From Oxytricha trifallax (taxonomy: Eukaryota > Ciliophora > Spirotrichea > Sporadotrichida > Oxytrichidae), in NCBI GenBank assembly GCA_000711775.1, contig ARYC01001450.1:1-64000 (forward strand): a DNA stretch of 64,000 nt, written 5' to 3'. The first letter of the stretch is position 1. The number at the start of each line of letters is the position of its first letter. Made by a program: the position numbers and the translations under genes. Below, in pieces: positions 25,192 through 37,435 of the stretch. A model generated the notes under the pieces. The model saw nothing but the letters and a program-made list of their open reading frames with translations, did no database searches and was not told where the DNA came from.

Positions 25192-27578
25192 TTAAACTCT
25201 AAAACCCCTTAATTAGATGTTTAGTCATTTGATTTGTTGGGTATAATTAGAATATTTTTGGTGATTAAATTGATAACGCAGGTTTTATGTTAATATAAAA
25301 TAAGTAATTAAATAATTATATTTTTTTCTAATCAAAATTATTTTTGTTTGCTTGATTTCGTTGAATCTCTAAATCTTCCTCTTTTTATTGACTCAAGTAT
25401 CATTTTTTACGATTGCCACAGTAATAATTTTAACTAAATTTCTTATTATTACACTTCCATCATTTTACAATGAGTAAAATAGAAATATTTACCAAGAATT
25501 TGCGAATATTCAACTATTTCTCTATAGTATTTATTTATATTTTTATAATATCGCAATTAAGATCGCACTCAAACTCGGATAGTTATATTTATAGTGATAA
25601 AGTGGAAAAAATTTTAAAATTTACAATTATATATTGTTGATAATAATACATTTCGTTTAGATAAACGACATTAAGTTTTTGTTTAAAATTAAGAATATTT
25701 CATGTTAGTTAGAAAAAGAAGGTATTATGATTAATCTTAAAAATTAATATATTAAAAAGTTAAATATATTGAAATTTTATGAGTCAAATTTATTTTTAAA
25801 AAAAATTAAGTTCTTTTTTTAAAAGAAATGTAATATTATCAACAAAATTACATTGTTATCAATTGTAAAATTTAGTCCACACTCTCTCACAAAAAATATA
25901 ACTATTCGGGTTGAAGAGCGATTTTTTAATTGCTTAATTATAGAAATTTTATTATTTTCTATTATTGGTAAATAATTCTATTTATTCATAATATACTTCG
26001 AAACTAAACCAATTTATATTCATCATTTTTTGTTTATATGTAAGATTTAATTTTTTTCTATATCGCTCCTTTATATATCAGCAAAATTTTCCCATACGCA
26101 CCATTAATATATATAAATACATTAGTTCATTTTTCTCTATTTTAAAATATATTTTTATTCCAATACCTTTACTATGATATATTCTCTTCTTTTGAAATAT
26201 GTACCTACAACTTCTCTAGGTGAAGGTTCAATATAACATTTTCATGATTTAAATTCTATAAACATATTCAAGTTTGTGAAACTCCTTGTCTATTAATAAT
26301 TTCTGAAATTTTTATATTCAAGATGTCTATGTTTATCTGATAATATAAGAAAGTCTCATATTTTAATATTTTTATCTTCAGTCTAATGCTTATATTAAAC
26401 CAAAGGCTAAAATATCATCATTTCACTTGTGAAAGTTCTTAGATTATCTTCTTTAGGCCTCTCTAAATGCCATCTATTAGTTAGCTAATTCATTTTTTAT
26501 AATGATCGTATTTATTGAGATTCCTAAATCGATTTACCTTGAATTCGGACTCCTCTATCTCTATGAACTTTATATTGTTAGCAAACTTATTTGAAAGTAA
26601 TTTTCGATACAGCTATTACGAATAACTGTATCTATTCTGTGAATATGCATAGGTTTCTTTTAGAAACATGCTTAAGATCAAATCCCAAAAAACCATACTA
26701 TTCTCCTTTATAACTCAAGAGTAATAGATTTTCTTTTGCAGGAATTAATTTTTAGTTTTCATCCTTTATTAAAAAACTTCTCAAATGATGCTTCTGATAT
26801 GCTTCTTAGCTTTTTCAGAGTGAGAGTAATTCCTTATACAAGTTCTAAAATATTTCCTTTAACAACTTCATCAAACTTGAGATATATCTTTAGGCTTATT
26901 ACCAGAGTGTATCTCTTTGAGGTGTTACTTCTTGCTCTATTTTGTTTAAAAATAACTTTAGCAGTCTTGGCCTATTAAATTTTTATCTTTTCTCGTAGCT
27001 GTTGTTTTACTTATACAAAATCTTCAATTAAAATTCACACTTCCATTTCTAACTTCACTCTCTTTCATATTTTATATTTTAATTTTGAAAACGTCTGCTT
27101 CAAACTCAAATACCCATTACTATCTCTCTTTTCACATAATATTTTCAGGCTTATTAGTGTAGCCAAAGTAAAGTTATTATTTTCCATTGCCAAGAGAGAC
27201 TGCTTTAAGATTCAAGTTAGGAGTCTTGTTTAAATTCAAATTTATATTTTAATTACCTACTATAATATCCTCTTTAGTAATAGTTACTTTGCATAAGAGT
27301 TGTAACTGCAGTAATAACCAACCGTAATGGCACTCTTACAATATACTTTTGTAAATTCTTCAAAATTAAAACTGGATCGACAAAGCATATCTTAATACTT
27401 GTTTACCTAAGCTTAAGCAATATTTCTATATATTCCACATCATTTATATGATCCTAATTTTCGCTAATTTTTATTCTCATTTTACAAATTAGCCTAATAC
27501 TCTATTAAACTAATAAGACCCAAATATACCTACAAATCAAATGACTATAACATCTAATTAAGGAATTGTAAGGTTTTG
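25192..27578. mobile_element. TBE-2, old decayed telomere-bearing element
   Basis: The left end AAAACCCCTTAATTAGATG plus TTTAGTCATTTGATTTG is mirrored at the right by CAAATCAAATGACTATAACA plus TCTAATTAAGGAATTGTAAG and GTTTTG, followed by ATT. Length is 2.4 kb. It holds a kinase-gene remnant on the minus strand and no recognisable transposase. Confidence 0.6.
26190..27250 (-). pseudogene. TBE kinase-gene remnant
   Basis: Near 26.2-26.3 kb the minus strand reads EFHKLEYVYRI and, one frame away, LNHENVILNLHLEKL, matching ELHELGYVHRDLKPEN of better TBE copies. Upstream sequence is frame-broken. The N-terminal boundary is a guess. Confidence 0.45.
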
Positions 27579-27855
27579 ATTCTTAGGAAATATCATTACA
27601 ATGTCCATATTATGGTATAAAAAAATAAACTAAAATATTTAATATTATTTATAATTGTAACTAGCTATATCTGGTATAAAAATAATATTAATAATTAGAG
27701 TTAAATTAACTAAAATTAATTATAATTCGTCATAAACATATGAATATAAACTATCTCCGTCTATGCCTAAACATGCATTATTCCAACTTGATAATTAATG
27801 AATAAACTCAAATTAAAAATATTAACATATCTCTATTAATACTAATAATAAACCA

Positions 27856-28115
27856 TCAATCTTAATGGCTATGTGGACATTTCTAAAGTGAGATGATGTG
27901 GCGTAAATGATGTAGAAGATCTCTAAGGAAGCTGATCTATGCTACCATTCGCTCTTCCTCACATAATATATAATACGTAAGGAGAGAGCTCGAGAATAAT
28001 TCCACTAGGTAGCAGGTGTTTTAAAAAATATTACCTGTTCCACAGTTGCTAAGAACGTAACCCCTGTCTTATTGCTGGGGTAGTATCACCACTCTAACCA
28101 GGGGAGGGAGAAATA
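27856..28115 (-). CDS. Possible gene fragment with one intron
   Basis: This stretch is less AT-rich than its surroundings. On the minus strand VRVVILPQQQDRGYVLSNCG leads to a GTAATA donor; the acceptor CTACCTAG follows after about 30 bp, and splicing continues as VELFSSSLLTYYILCEEER, then VAQISFLRDLLHHLRHIISL and a TGA at 27856-27858. No family is recognised and no start codon is secured. It could be a stray MDS. Confidence 0.3.
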
Positions 28116-30100
28116 ATTTATTCCTACTTTAAAAATTTATAATTCAAAATAAATTTTTATAAATTATTTAAAAAATTTCAACTTCTATAGAATTAACTCA
28201 AATCAACTTCTTTGATTTTTTAAAAATTCATCACTATCATCCTTTAAAAGTCATCATCAAATTAGTAAGGCTTAAGGTGCTTAAATAAATAAATTTAGCT
28301 TAATTTTTAAATATATTATATAGAGATATATAAAAACCTAAATACGGATATTTGAAACTGTTTGATAAGCTGATAAATTTGTTAAATGCATCGATTAATT
28401 ACGAAATTTAATTCGACATATTTTTTCAGGCAAAACCCCATAACCCTAACTCTACCTCCCTCGAATGCTTTTATAAGAATATATTTTTACCATTTTTTAG
28501 TTTCTCGCTAAAAAGTTTATTTTAAAATATCATATTTTGCCTATGAGTTTAGTCTAAAATATATGATTATTCTAAATTAATAAACTCTAACAATAATAAA
28601 ATATGAAAAATTGTATTTCATTACGAAACGCTAAGTATAATGCAGATAAATTATTATTTATATTCTTTAATTTAAATTAGGTAGCTAATTTATAATAATT
28701 CCTTTAAGCTCGTTATGTCTTTTCTATATTTTATAAATTTAATATACATTATATTACTAATAAATACTAAAATAATATTAAGGATTCAAGTATTTCCATT
28801 TAGAGTTTTGTTAATTGTGAATGGAATTATAATATTGTATGTTTATTAAAGCTAGATTCATGAATTTGTCTTTTAAATTTTTCTATCCACAAATTACATT
28901 ATTTTAAGATACTCAGAACAAAGTTCTAATAAAGAATATAAATATTAAAATTCTATAGAATTTGAATTTTATCGTAAATTAATATAACGTAGAAAATTTG
29001 GACTAGATAGAGAATTTAAGATTTATTGAGTCTTAAGTATAACAATGAAATAATAAAATTTGCTTAATGAGGATATTAATAAAATTATAAATAATTGTTA
29101 TGTTATATGTTTATATTAGTAATATGAATGTTTTATTTGAAATATTATTTATATGGGTTACCAACATTATAAAAGTAGGTAACGCTCTACCTACATTTTA
29201 AAGTAGGTAATGGACTATGAAAATTAATATAACTTTTAAATATTAAAAATGAATTAAATTTTAATCAGAATATTAAAGATAGATTCTATCAAGATTCTTC
29301 TTAAGAATGAGAGATCGCACTTTTTTTAAAAAAATGCATAACCTCAGAGTCAAAATCAAAATCTTATCAATAATATCACATCCTTTGCACACAAAAAAAT
29401 TATTTATATAAAATATGATAAAAATTTATCACTTTTAGATTTTCAAATAAATTATTGATTATATTAATTCAAACGTTTCTAGTCGACCGCCTACTTTTGA
29501 TGTATATGTCCCTTTAGAAAAAATGTTAAAACCAATTTAGGATGCCCCCCCAAATATCTGGAATTTTTTTTAACATTCCAGATCTGTAAGAAATTTCCAG
29601 ATATATTTTTTTGGAATTCCAGATCTATGAATGAAATTAGTCATTTGTTGACTAATAATATTTTTTTTAAAAAAATAATTATTATAACAATTTTTTGACT
29701 AAATCTATGGAATTTAATTGGTAAAATTGAAATTTTTCTTTGAAATTTGTTTAAGATTTTATTAACTTTCCATTTACTTTACACGAATGGCCTCCAATAA
29801 GATACCCTTATCATACAGGTGTCCTAAAAATATAAAAACTATAAATACAATTTTTTAAGATTGATAGGCATTTATAATACATCTAAAACAAATACATTGC
29901 ATGTTTGAAGTTATCAATCATTTTAACACCAATCATTTAATGCATATATTTAATTAAATTTTATTTATTAACCAATCTTTTATGAATTGGATGAAATTTG
30001 TAATTCCAATGAAAAAGAAATGAAAGAGTTTAATTTTATTTGAAATATTCTATAAAAAATAAATTATATAGTAAATTGCTTTGTGAAGTACCAATCTCAT
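28116..30100. other. AT-rich spacer, no gene seen
   Basis: No coding frame. It contains a short C-run patch at 29543-29640 with repeated CCAGAT/ATCTGG pairs and a GTAGGTAA repeat near 29180-29215. Confidence 0.5.
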
Positions 30101-30129
30101 TTAGGACTTTATGATAGAGCTTTCTATTA

Positions 30130-30570
30130 TACTAAGGCCTACTGAAGGCAATTAGGGGTTGCTGGGCGCAACGCAAATAGGTCCAGTCTACGGGTTTCAT
30201 TTAATCCTCTCATTTATTCACTCCTCTAGTGCCCGTGGTCCTAGGATTTATCTCCATGGATGAGTCACCTGGATTGTGTTTAGCTTCCTGGGTAAAAAGG
30301 GGATGCAGGTTCGCTCTATCTTCAAAAGTGAGAAGACGAAAACAATTGAAGCCAACGATAAGAATTTTTCTCTCGCTTCATGATAGGGTGCTGATTTTAA
30401 CACAGCGAATGGACAGGGATTATTTTATTTATTTTCTCCCAGCAGTGGTGGGACCGGTAATCGTTTTTCTCCAGTTTCTGTCACTCTAGCGAAATTCGCG
30501 AGCTCTGTCTTCCGGTTGGTTTAGGTCGCCATGTTGATTCAGGAAGAAACTAGGTGATAGTGAGACTGGT
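30130..30570. other. GC-richer island of unknown origin
   Basis: About 440 bp clearly richer in G+C than everything around it, with sharp edges. On the plus strand an 86-codon frame (30229-30486) starts MPVVLGFISMDESPG. The minus strand is open under the ciliate code across a longer stretch containing EREKNSYRWLQLF, but the amino-acid usage does not look ciliate. No tRNA, rRNA or known small RNA was recognised. It could be a stray MDS, an RNA gene, or inserted foreign or organellar DNA. Confidence 0.4.
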
Positions 30571-30686
30571 TTTTTTTTTCGGAAATTTTTACCTCATGAC
30601 TACCAAGTCACTGAATTGTCACATCAGCTCACTTACATACATCTAAGTAACATCTAAGAATGATAGTTTAATTTATTATTAACTAT

Positions 30687-31244
30687 TGAATGAGTAAAAT
30701 TTGTTGTGAAATCCAAAGTTTATTTAAAAATACATAAGTTATACACGCTATTTTAATTTTAATTTATTTAAATATATTAAAAACTACTCCATCTAGAAGT
30801 TTTGATCATTTTGAGATAGAGTAATTTTTAATATAATTAATTTACTCAATTAGATATCATGTATATAAAAATAACATTAAGTTTTCAATAATTTAAAGTT
30901 CATTTTAAAACTAATATTGCTCAATAAATCAATAATATTATTAATTAATATAAACATAAATCTTTAATATTAATTATAATGTTTTAATTTGTAATTCATC
31001 TATATACAATTCTATTTTTAAAAATAAAATGAACTTTAAATTATTGAAAACTTAATGTTATTTTTATATACATTATACCTAATTGAGTAAATTAATTATA
31101 TTAAAAATTACTCTATCTCAAAATGATCAAAATTTCGAGATGGAGTAGTTTTTAATATATTTAAATAAATTAAAATTAAAATAGCGTGTATAACTTATTT
31201 ATTTTTAAATATATTTTGGATTTCACAACAAATTTTACTCAATG
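30687..31244. repeat. Foldback element with about 220-bp arms
   Basis: The left arm (30687-30915) and right arm (31015-31244) are reverse complements, both beginning GAGTAAAATTTGTTGTGAAA and containing ACTACTCCATCT and ATAACATTAAGTTTTCAATA. The loop is about 100 bp. No coding content. Confidence 0.7.
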
Positions 31245-31944
31245 ATAAATTTTATTTTATGAGAAATCACTAAGTATCTAACTAATATATTTTATAATAA
31301 AAACTTTAAACTAATTATGCTTAAAAGCCATATTTTTGAAATGATACAATCATCAATTTCATAAAAAGATCAATAAAATTGATAAATTATGAGAAAAATG
31401 AAAAATTGTAAAAAATGCCTCTCAAACTTATCCTTTTCAAATAAAATAAAAATGTCATAATTTTAATTATGAAAAATTATAAGTTGGGTATGAAAAATTT
31501 GATTTTTTTAAAAATTTTCATATTTTCATAAATAAAGTAAAAAATATGCTAAATAATTAAAATAAACCTTAATCCCGAGCATTCAAAACCCCAAAACCCT
31601 TTCAGTAGTTTGATTGAGTTTTTGATTGATAAAAGTAGACTATTAGTGCATACTTTATTAGGGTTTTAATAGGGTTTATGTAGGGGTTTAATGTTTAAAT
31701 ATTAGTATTTTAAGTGAGTATAACAAGCGAGTTTTTAAATTATTTCTCACAAACATAAGCTTAGAGTCGTGTGCCAGTTCTCTGAATTTTATCTTTCTAA
31801 GTTGATGTTTGATTGTTTCTATTGTTTGTTAATTCTCTTAGCTTGGCTTGATAATAGTTGAGTATGCAAGTTCTCTGAGACCTCCATTTATCTTATTTTT
31901 ATCGAGATATTATTTGATTCTCTGCTTAGAATCTCTCTCAGACC

Positions 31945-33193
31945 TCAGCTAAAGTAATCGTTTCTTGGCATGTCGCTCTCTATTATTATTACTGCTAGAG
32001 TCCAGATATCCCATTAAGTGTCTCCATCTCTCCAATCTTCTCTCTCTGGGAAATATCCAGGAGTGCCGTATACATTTCCTTATGCAGAGGCTTGCACTCT
32101 TTTAACTCTTGTTGAAGTCAATAATATAAACTCTAAGAGGCTGAAAGTTTATCATGATGTTCTCTGGCTTTAAGTCTCTATGAACATAACCAAGCTCGTG
32201 AAGCTCTTCAATCCCCTCAACTATCTGCTATACTAACTAACCAATTTATCTCTGACATCTATTGTCAGATAAGAATTCTCTGTAAGTCATTTCAAGTAAA
32301 GGAAGCCTGAAGGCTACATGATCTTTACCTAGTTAAATAGCATCAAGCTAGATGATATGCCTGCACTCATTCAACTTTGCCTTTTAAAGAGCATATACTC
32401 ATTAGCAAATTCCATTTGGAACTTGTCATCAGCAAGGAAGTAATTGAAAGGATATATCTTGTAAGCATATTAGTCATCAGTAATTACTCTCTTCTCAACT
32501 TTATCTTCAAGAGTAAGGTAGCTTTCTAGGCAAGAATCTAAGTCAATAATTTTTAATATAGGAATCTTCATTGCTTCAATTTTAACCATTATTTTATTGA
32601 TCTCAGAGACTGGAAAGTTCTTGACTGCTTTCTTCATTTTAACTTACTTCTAGACTTCAACTCTAAGAGACTCCACTGAGTTTCTTGATCTTCTCTTTTA
32701 AAGGAATTTATTACCAGTAGCTTCATGAATAAAGACAAAACTTTAATTGTGCTTTTTCTTTAAGTGCACTTTGAGATCTCTAGTATTAGAATATGGCTTC
32801 TCACAGAACTCACAGACATACTTCCCATCTTTCTTTTAATGCTTGAGATATAACCTTGGCATATCGTTGTGTATATCTCTCAAGTGTCTTTTATAAGTCG
32901 ACTTGTAAGGGAAAACTTTATTGCATTCTTTGCATTAATAGTCAACTTTAGCTGGAATTTATTAATGCTCTATGGCGTGTTGTTTAACCTCCTCCTCAAT
33001 TTTCACAGCTTCTTTTATAACATCTTACTTAACTTATATTTAAATCTCAAAGCTAGACTGGTCAAAGTTGTCATAAGTAGGCTCCCACTGAGTACAAGCG
33101 TCTCTGGTCTCTACTTTTTTTGGTTGCTGGAATGATAATTTTGATTGATTTTACCCAAGTAATGCGGCTCTTCTCAGAAGGTTAGCGCTCATT
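31945..33193 (-). pseudogene. TBE-3 C2H2 zinc-finger/protein kinase gene, frameshifted
   Basis: Starts MSANLLRRAALLGQNQ. Residues about 95-150 hold two C2H2 fingers: CKECNKVFPYKSTYKRHLRDIH and CEFCEKPYSNTRDLKVHLKKKH given here by their Cys/His spacing (C-x2-C-x12-H-x4-H). A kinase domain follows, with ELHELGYVHRDLKPEN as catalytic loop and IIDFN at the DFG site, then GTPGYFPEREDWRDGD and WDIWTLAVIIIESDMP. Two single-base frame changes, near 32375 (after LFKRQ) and near 32120 (after IIDFN), break the frame. The gene is divergent from the 22-kDa gene across a palindromic spacer. Confidence 0.75.
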
Positions 33194-33395
33194 TTAGTTT
33201 GCTGATATATTTTATTATAATAATGATAAAATATACCTTGATAAACTTTAATAGTCGAGTATAAGACACTCTGGTAGATTTTCGTCTGAGAGTTTAGAAA
33301 ATTAAACAACCATAAAAGACTGTAAGTTGACATATTTTATGAGAATTTTATTCGTTTTAGTAAATTAAAATACTCCTAATGAAGTTTTGTTTCTC

Positions 33396-33538
33396 TAGGA
33401 GGTCCTCCAAATCAAGTTTGAACTTAATTTGGAGGTAAAGTTATTAAACATTTTTTAATTTAATATGCTCCTAATTAAGTTTTAACCTTAAATTTTAACT
33501 CCTAATAAAGTTTAAACTTAATTTGGAGGACCTCCTAA
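33396..33538. promoter_or_regulatory. Palindromic spacer between the divergent TBE-3 genes
   Basis: AGGAGGTCCTCCAAAT at the left is mirrored by ATTTGGAGGACCTCCT at the right, with CTCCTAAT repeats between. It lies between the kinase and 22-kDa starts, so a bidirectional promoter is plausible (inference). GGTTGACCTCC follows near 33650; the same block (GGAGGTCAACC) occurs in the other two full-length TBEs. Confidence 0.4.
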
Positions 33539-33756
33539 AATAATTAAACATTATTAGGAGCAATTTAATGGAGATAGAATGATAAAATTGGAAATCAATC
33601 TGTGAAACTTGGAGCAAGTTTTTCAATGCTTCTCCGCATATCTTTTCAAGGTTGACCTCCAGTAGGTCCTCCTATTTAGTAATAAGATTTTAATATACTT
33701 AGAATGGATATCCATAATTTTAAATTTCATTAACATTTCTCGAAAGATGAAGCAAG

Positions 33757-34545
33757 ATGGAGTCTATGAATGATGCAAATGAAGAGAATTTAATCTCAAG
33801 ATTTAATAGGAAAATTTCGAAGTAAAGAGGACCTTTATAGATATTTGGTATAGCAAGGTAAGTTCTTAAGAAAATTAATAAATCCATTATAGTTGGATTG
33901 TTCTTGCCGACTTAGGAGGGAACTAAAATCTCATTCTTAAAAGCCTTACTGAGTGAAGAAAAAAGCTTTTAAGTCTAATGAAATTAGGATGATAGAGATA
34001 CCTAACTACCCTGAAATATCAGTGACAAACCTATATGACGATGCTATGAGTGATCCAGATGTTGCTCTCTACCTTCCTTCAAAGTTGCAACTCTCTAATA
34101 AGCTGCCAGAGAGAAACTTCTTCTTTGGTGTCCTTGGAACTCTGAAACCTGAGTACTTAAATGAAGTTATTTAAGAAGCTCATAAGAAACGCTACAGTAT
34201 CTCTCCTGAAGAAAAAGAGAAGCAAGGTATTAAAATTAGCGAGACCTGGCTCTAGGAACTTCAAAAGCATCCTTTCATCTCAAGTAAGCTTAGCCTTCTA
34301 ACTTTTTAGAAAAACCTGGTACTGCTATATACTTGATGAAAGAGTGCAGCAAATTAAACAGAGAGAGAAAGTCTCAAGTAAAACATGAATTGAGTAAGAG
34401 ACTCTTCTAAGATTTATAAAAGCCAGAAGAGATGAACATAGATGCGGGAGCTGTCACTAAGAGAAGAAACATAGGCCCAAGCAAGCCTTAAGAGGAAGAA
34501 AAGAAAGAGAAGCCAAATCCTTTTACAGGCAAATTTAATATGTGA
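33757..34545 (+). pseudogene. TBE-3 22-kDa protein gene
   Basis: From ATG at 33757 the frame reads MESMNDANEENLISRF. A GTAAGT...TATAG intron then joins RYLVQQ to VGLFLPTQEGTKISFLKALL. Next come IEIPNYPEISVTNLYDDAMS, LYLPSKLQLSNKLPERN and FFFGVLGTLKPEYLNEVI; a second, 26-bp GTAAGC...TTTTTAG intron lies before PGTAIYLMKECSKLN; and the end is PNPFTGKFNM then TGA at 34543-34545. A 13-bp near-duplication around 33800 and a one-base shift near 33960 break the frame, so this copy is probably not functional. The function of the family is unknown. Confidence 0.7.
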
Positions 34546-34559
34546 ACTTATGCATTCGT

Positions 34560-35600
34560 TTAAATCTAAAACTTATTTATATACACAAAATCTCCCTTCT
34601 CTTGCGCATACTTTAGCTTTATCATCGCTGACTCTCTTAGCAGCACTCTTAATAAAATCGACTGTATCTATCTTCAAATCATGCATCAAATGATAGAGCA
34701 GCAATTTCTTATAATGAACTTTCAATAACCCCCAATATAATTCAATTCCATTGAACTGAGGACTGTAGGGAACATTAAATAAAGGTGTTATATTTAGCCG
34801 TTCATATTCCTTCCTTGTGTCTTTAGTTTTATGGACAGATAAGTTATCTACAAACAGAATAATCTCTTAGTCGGCGTACTTATCTCTGAGTTATTATAAG
34901 AACTTTATGTAATATTCGGTCTTTATTGAGCGAGGGTGGATAACATAAGTCTCGAGGCCACTATCTTCACTTATTCCACCAAGAATAACATGAGTTTAAA
35001 CCTTAACCTTTTAATCATATACTTCAATATTGCTATATCTTTGATACCAAGACCTTGATATGAAGGTATTAAACGTGAATACTGCCTCATCAGCGTGTAT
35101 GAACTTAATATTATTAGTAATAGCCCTCTGCATTTAATCGAATATATAATTTAAATTATCCTTATAAAATGAACATTAAAATCAATCACTCTCTTAATGC
35201 GATTGACTGTCTTGTAAGATATACCGTTCTTTTTATATATGTTAGCTATAGATTAAGCAGAGATATGAAGCTCAGGAAATTGGCGATGAAACATCACAGC
35301 TCTCTAGGCCAGAGAGAAGAGAGCCCAGTATTTAAGAGTCTTATCATTAATAAGATAATAAATATGATGCTGCTAAAATTTAAGAGGTCTTTTAGGCTTA
35401 GAATTAAGCTGCTATCTCTTTAAATTCAATGCTAATAGACAGTGAGACCTCACAGTTGCAGGAGATTTATGGAGCAGTCTTGCTATAGATGTGTAATTAA
35501 GGATAGGTTTGAGTTAATCACTATAATCATCGCACCCATAACGCAACTTAAACAATAAATCTATATACTCAGTGTCATAAACTGACCCCAAACTTCGCAT
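34560..35600 (-). CDS. TBE-3 transposase, DD34E
   Basis: Starts MRSLGSVYDTEYIDLLFKLR at 35600. A helix-turn-helix-like part (ISAQSIANIYKKNGISYKTV) precedes VIDFNVHF. An intron-like insert of about 40 bp ending AATGCAG then leads to MQRAITNNIKFIHADEAVF. The catalytic triad is visible: first Asp in IHADEAVF, second in ILFVDNLSVHK, and Glu in PQFNGIELYW with 34 residues between the last two. It is read convergently with the 22-kDa gene. No clear TGA was found near the expected C-terminus, so the end is approximate; the donor of the internal intron is altered relative to TBE-6. Confidence 0.7.
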
Positions 35601-35940
35601 ATACTCACTTAAATTACTAACATTTAAACATTAAACCCCTACATAAACCCTATTAAAACCCTAATAAAGTATGCACTAATAGTCTACTTTTATCAATCAA
35701 AAACTCAATCAAACTACTGAAAGGGTTTTGGGGTTTTGATTACCTGATAATCAAAAACATACATAAAGCTCATTAAGTGGTTTTGAGATTATGATTGTAT
35801 TACTTATTGCAGTAATGGCAAATTATTTCCCTATCTTAATATAATTATTTTTAAATAGTGTAAGGAAAATTATGTTATTCTTGAGGATAAGTTTGAAAAA
35901 TTCATAAGATTTATCCGTTTCATAATAAATAAATAATATT

Positions 35941-36231
35941 CATTAATACTTACTATCAATTGCGAGCGAAGCTAGCAATGAGGAAGGTCATGACCAGTGG
36001 ACTAATGGAGCAAGAAAAAGAAATATTTTTGGGATCACATATAGGAAAACCTTTCAGTCGGTCCCAAATGCTTACATTTCTGATGTAAAAAATTTTCACA
36101 AACTGGCCCGAATAGGTTTTTTTTAAAAAAATAGGAAAAAAAGATAGAAAAATTTCTATAAAAAAATAATGTCTATCCCCATCTTTAAGGTGGGTCCCTA
36201 TTTGATATAAAATTGATAGTAAGTATTAATG
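35941..36231. mobile_element. About 290-bp MITE with 21-bp perfect inverted ends
   Basis: CATTAATACTTACTATCAAT plus T at 35941-35961 is repeated in reverse complement at 36211-36231. The interior has GGTCCCAAATG and GGTGGGTCCC motifs but no coding frame. Confidence 0.7.
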
Positions 36232-37070
36232 ATTACCTTTAATTGAGAATGTTTAATATATTAGAGATATCCAATTAAATTTTAATCTCTTTTAAAAAAA
36301 ATCAATTATTGATAATATTAAATATTAAAATGGAAAAAAATACACAAATAAGCTGGTGAATGCTGTTCACTCCCATATAAAATAAGTTATGACACAATTT
36401 GTTAAACTCAATTTCTTATTTATTGATGCACTTAAATAATTTGTATCGACATACAAATTCATGCAAACATACCTACAGGGTTTTAATTATAATTGTGGGG
36501 TTCTCTATTTAAGTATAATAAGCTTAAATAGTATTTTATTATTATAATTTTTTAGTTAAATGAAAATAAAGTAATTTATAATTTAGATTTTAATAGAATA
36601 GAAGCTGACTAAGTAATAATCTCTTAAATTTTAAATTAGTCAAATTATTATTAAATTATATTTATTTTATATTGAATTTGAATATAATTTTTTTATTCAG
36701 AAATAATACTTTAATGTATTCATTAATTTATAAAATATTTATTGCTAAACCTTGAAAAATTTTATGTTAGTCAAGCTACCAAAAATGCTAAATTTTGGAT
36801 ATCTGTAATCTCCTAACTTTTATAATATTACATAATCAGGAGGTTAAATAATTAAAATTAAATCAATATAATATATATTTATATAAATATTAATCTAAAA
36901 TTAAAGATAATTATATTTTATTTAAAATAAATATAGATATTTTTAATAAAATTTAAGTTATTGGTGATAAATTCTAAGATTCTCTAATTTAAGATTGATT
37001 TCTAATATTTCTAAGAATTTTCTATTTTTCCATTTATTCAAATTCTAATAATTAACCAAATTATAGAATT
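36232..37070. other. AT-rich spacer, no gene seen
   Basis: No coding frame or known motif. GGGTTTTAATTATAATTGTG near 36479 is only vaguely telomere-like. Confidence 0.4.
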
Positions 37071-37435
37071 ATATTCTTTTGAATTAATAATTAATTTACT
37101 AATCTATAATAGTATAATTAATTATAAAAACTAAAAATGTTATGTTTCAATTGGATCACTCAAAAGTATCATGGTTATGGAGTATAGCTTCACTCTTAAT
37201 ACTGGTTGAAGTAGCTGGTCAAAAGAAATAAATATATTAAAGAATCCTGGGACTAGTCAGGCGATTATACGATTTCATGATAATTCATGAAGTATATATG
37301 ACAATTGAAAATTTTATTATCATTACAATTTTTATGGTAATCTTTATAAGTAAAGATCTAATTAAAATGCTTATTTAAGTTCTTAATTAAAATAAAATTA
37401 GTGTGATAAAAGATTTTTTAACGGGTATTGATTTT

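Larger units (their letters stand above)
31584..35738. mobile_element. TBE-3, full-length telomere-bearing element (4,155 bp)
   Basis: Both ends are CAAAACCCCAAAACCC followed by a long shared terminal inverted repeat (TTTCAGTAGTTTGATTGAG ... AGGGTTTATGTAGGGGTTTA). ATT flanks both sides (31581-31583 and 35739-35741), the 3-bp target duplication expected of TBE elements. It carries the standard three genes: kinase (minus), 22-kDa (plus) and transposase (minus). TBE transposons belong to the IS630/Tc1/mariner group and are eliminated from the somatic nucleus (family knowledge). Confidence 0.9.
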
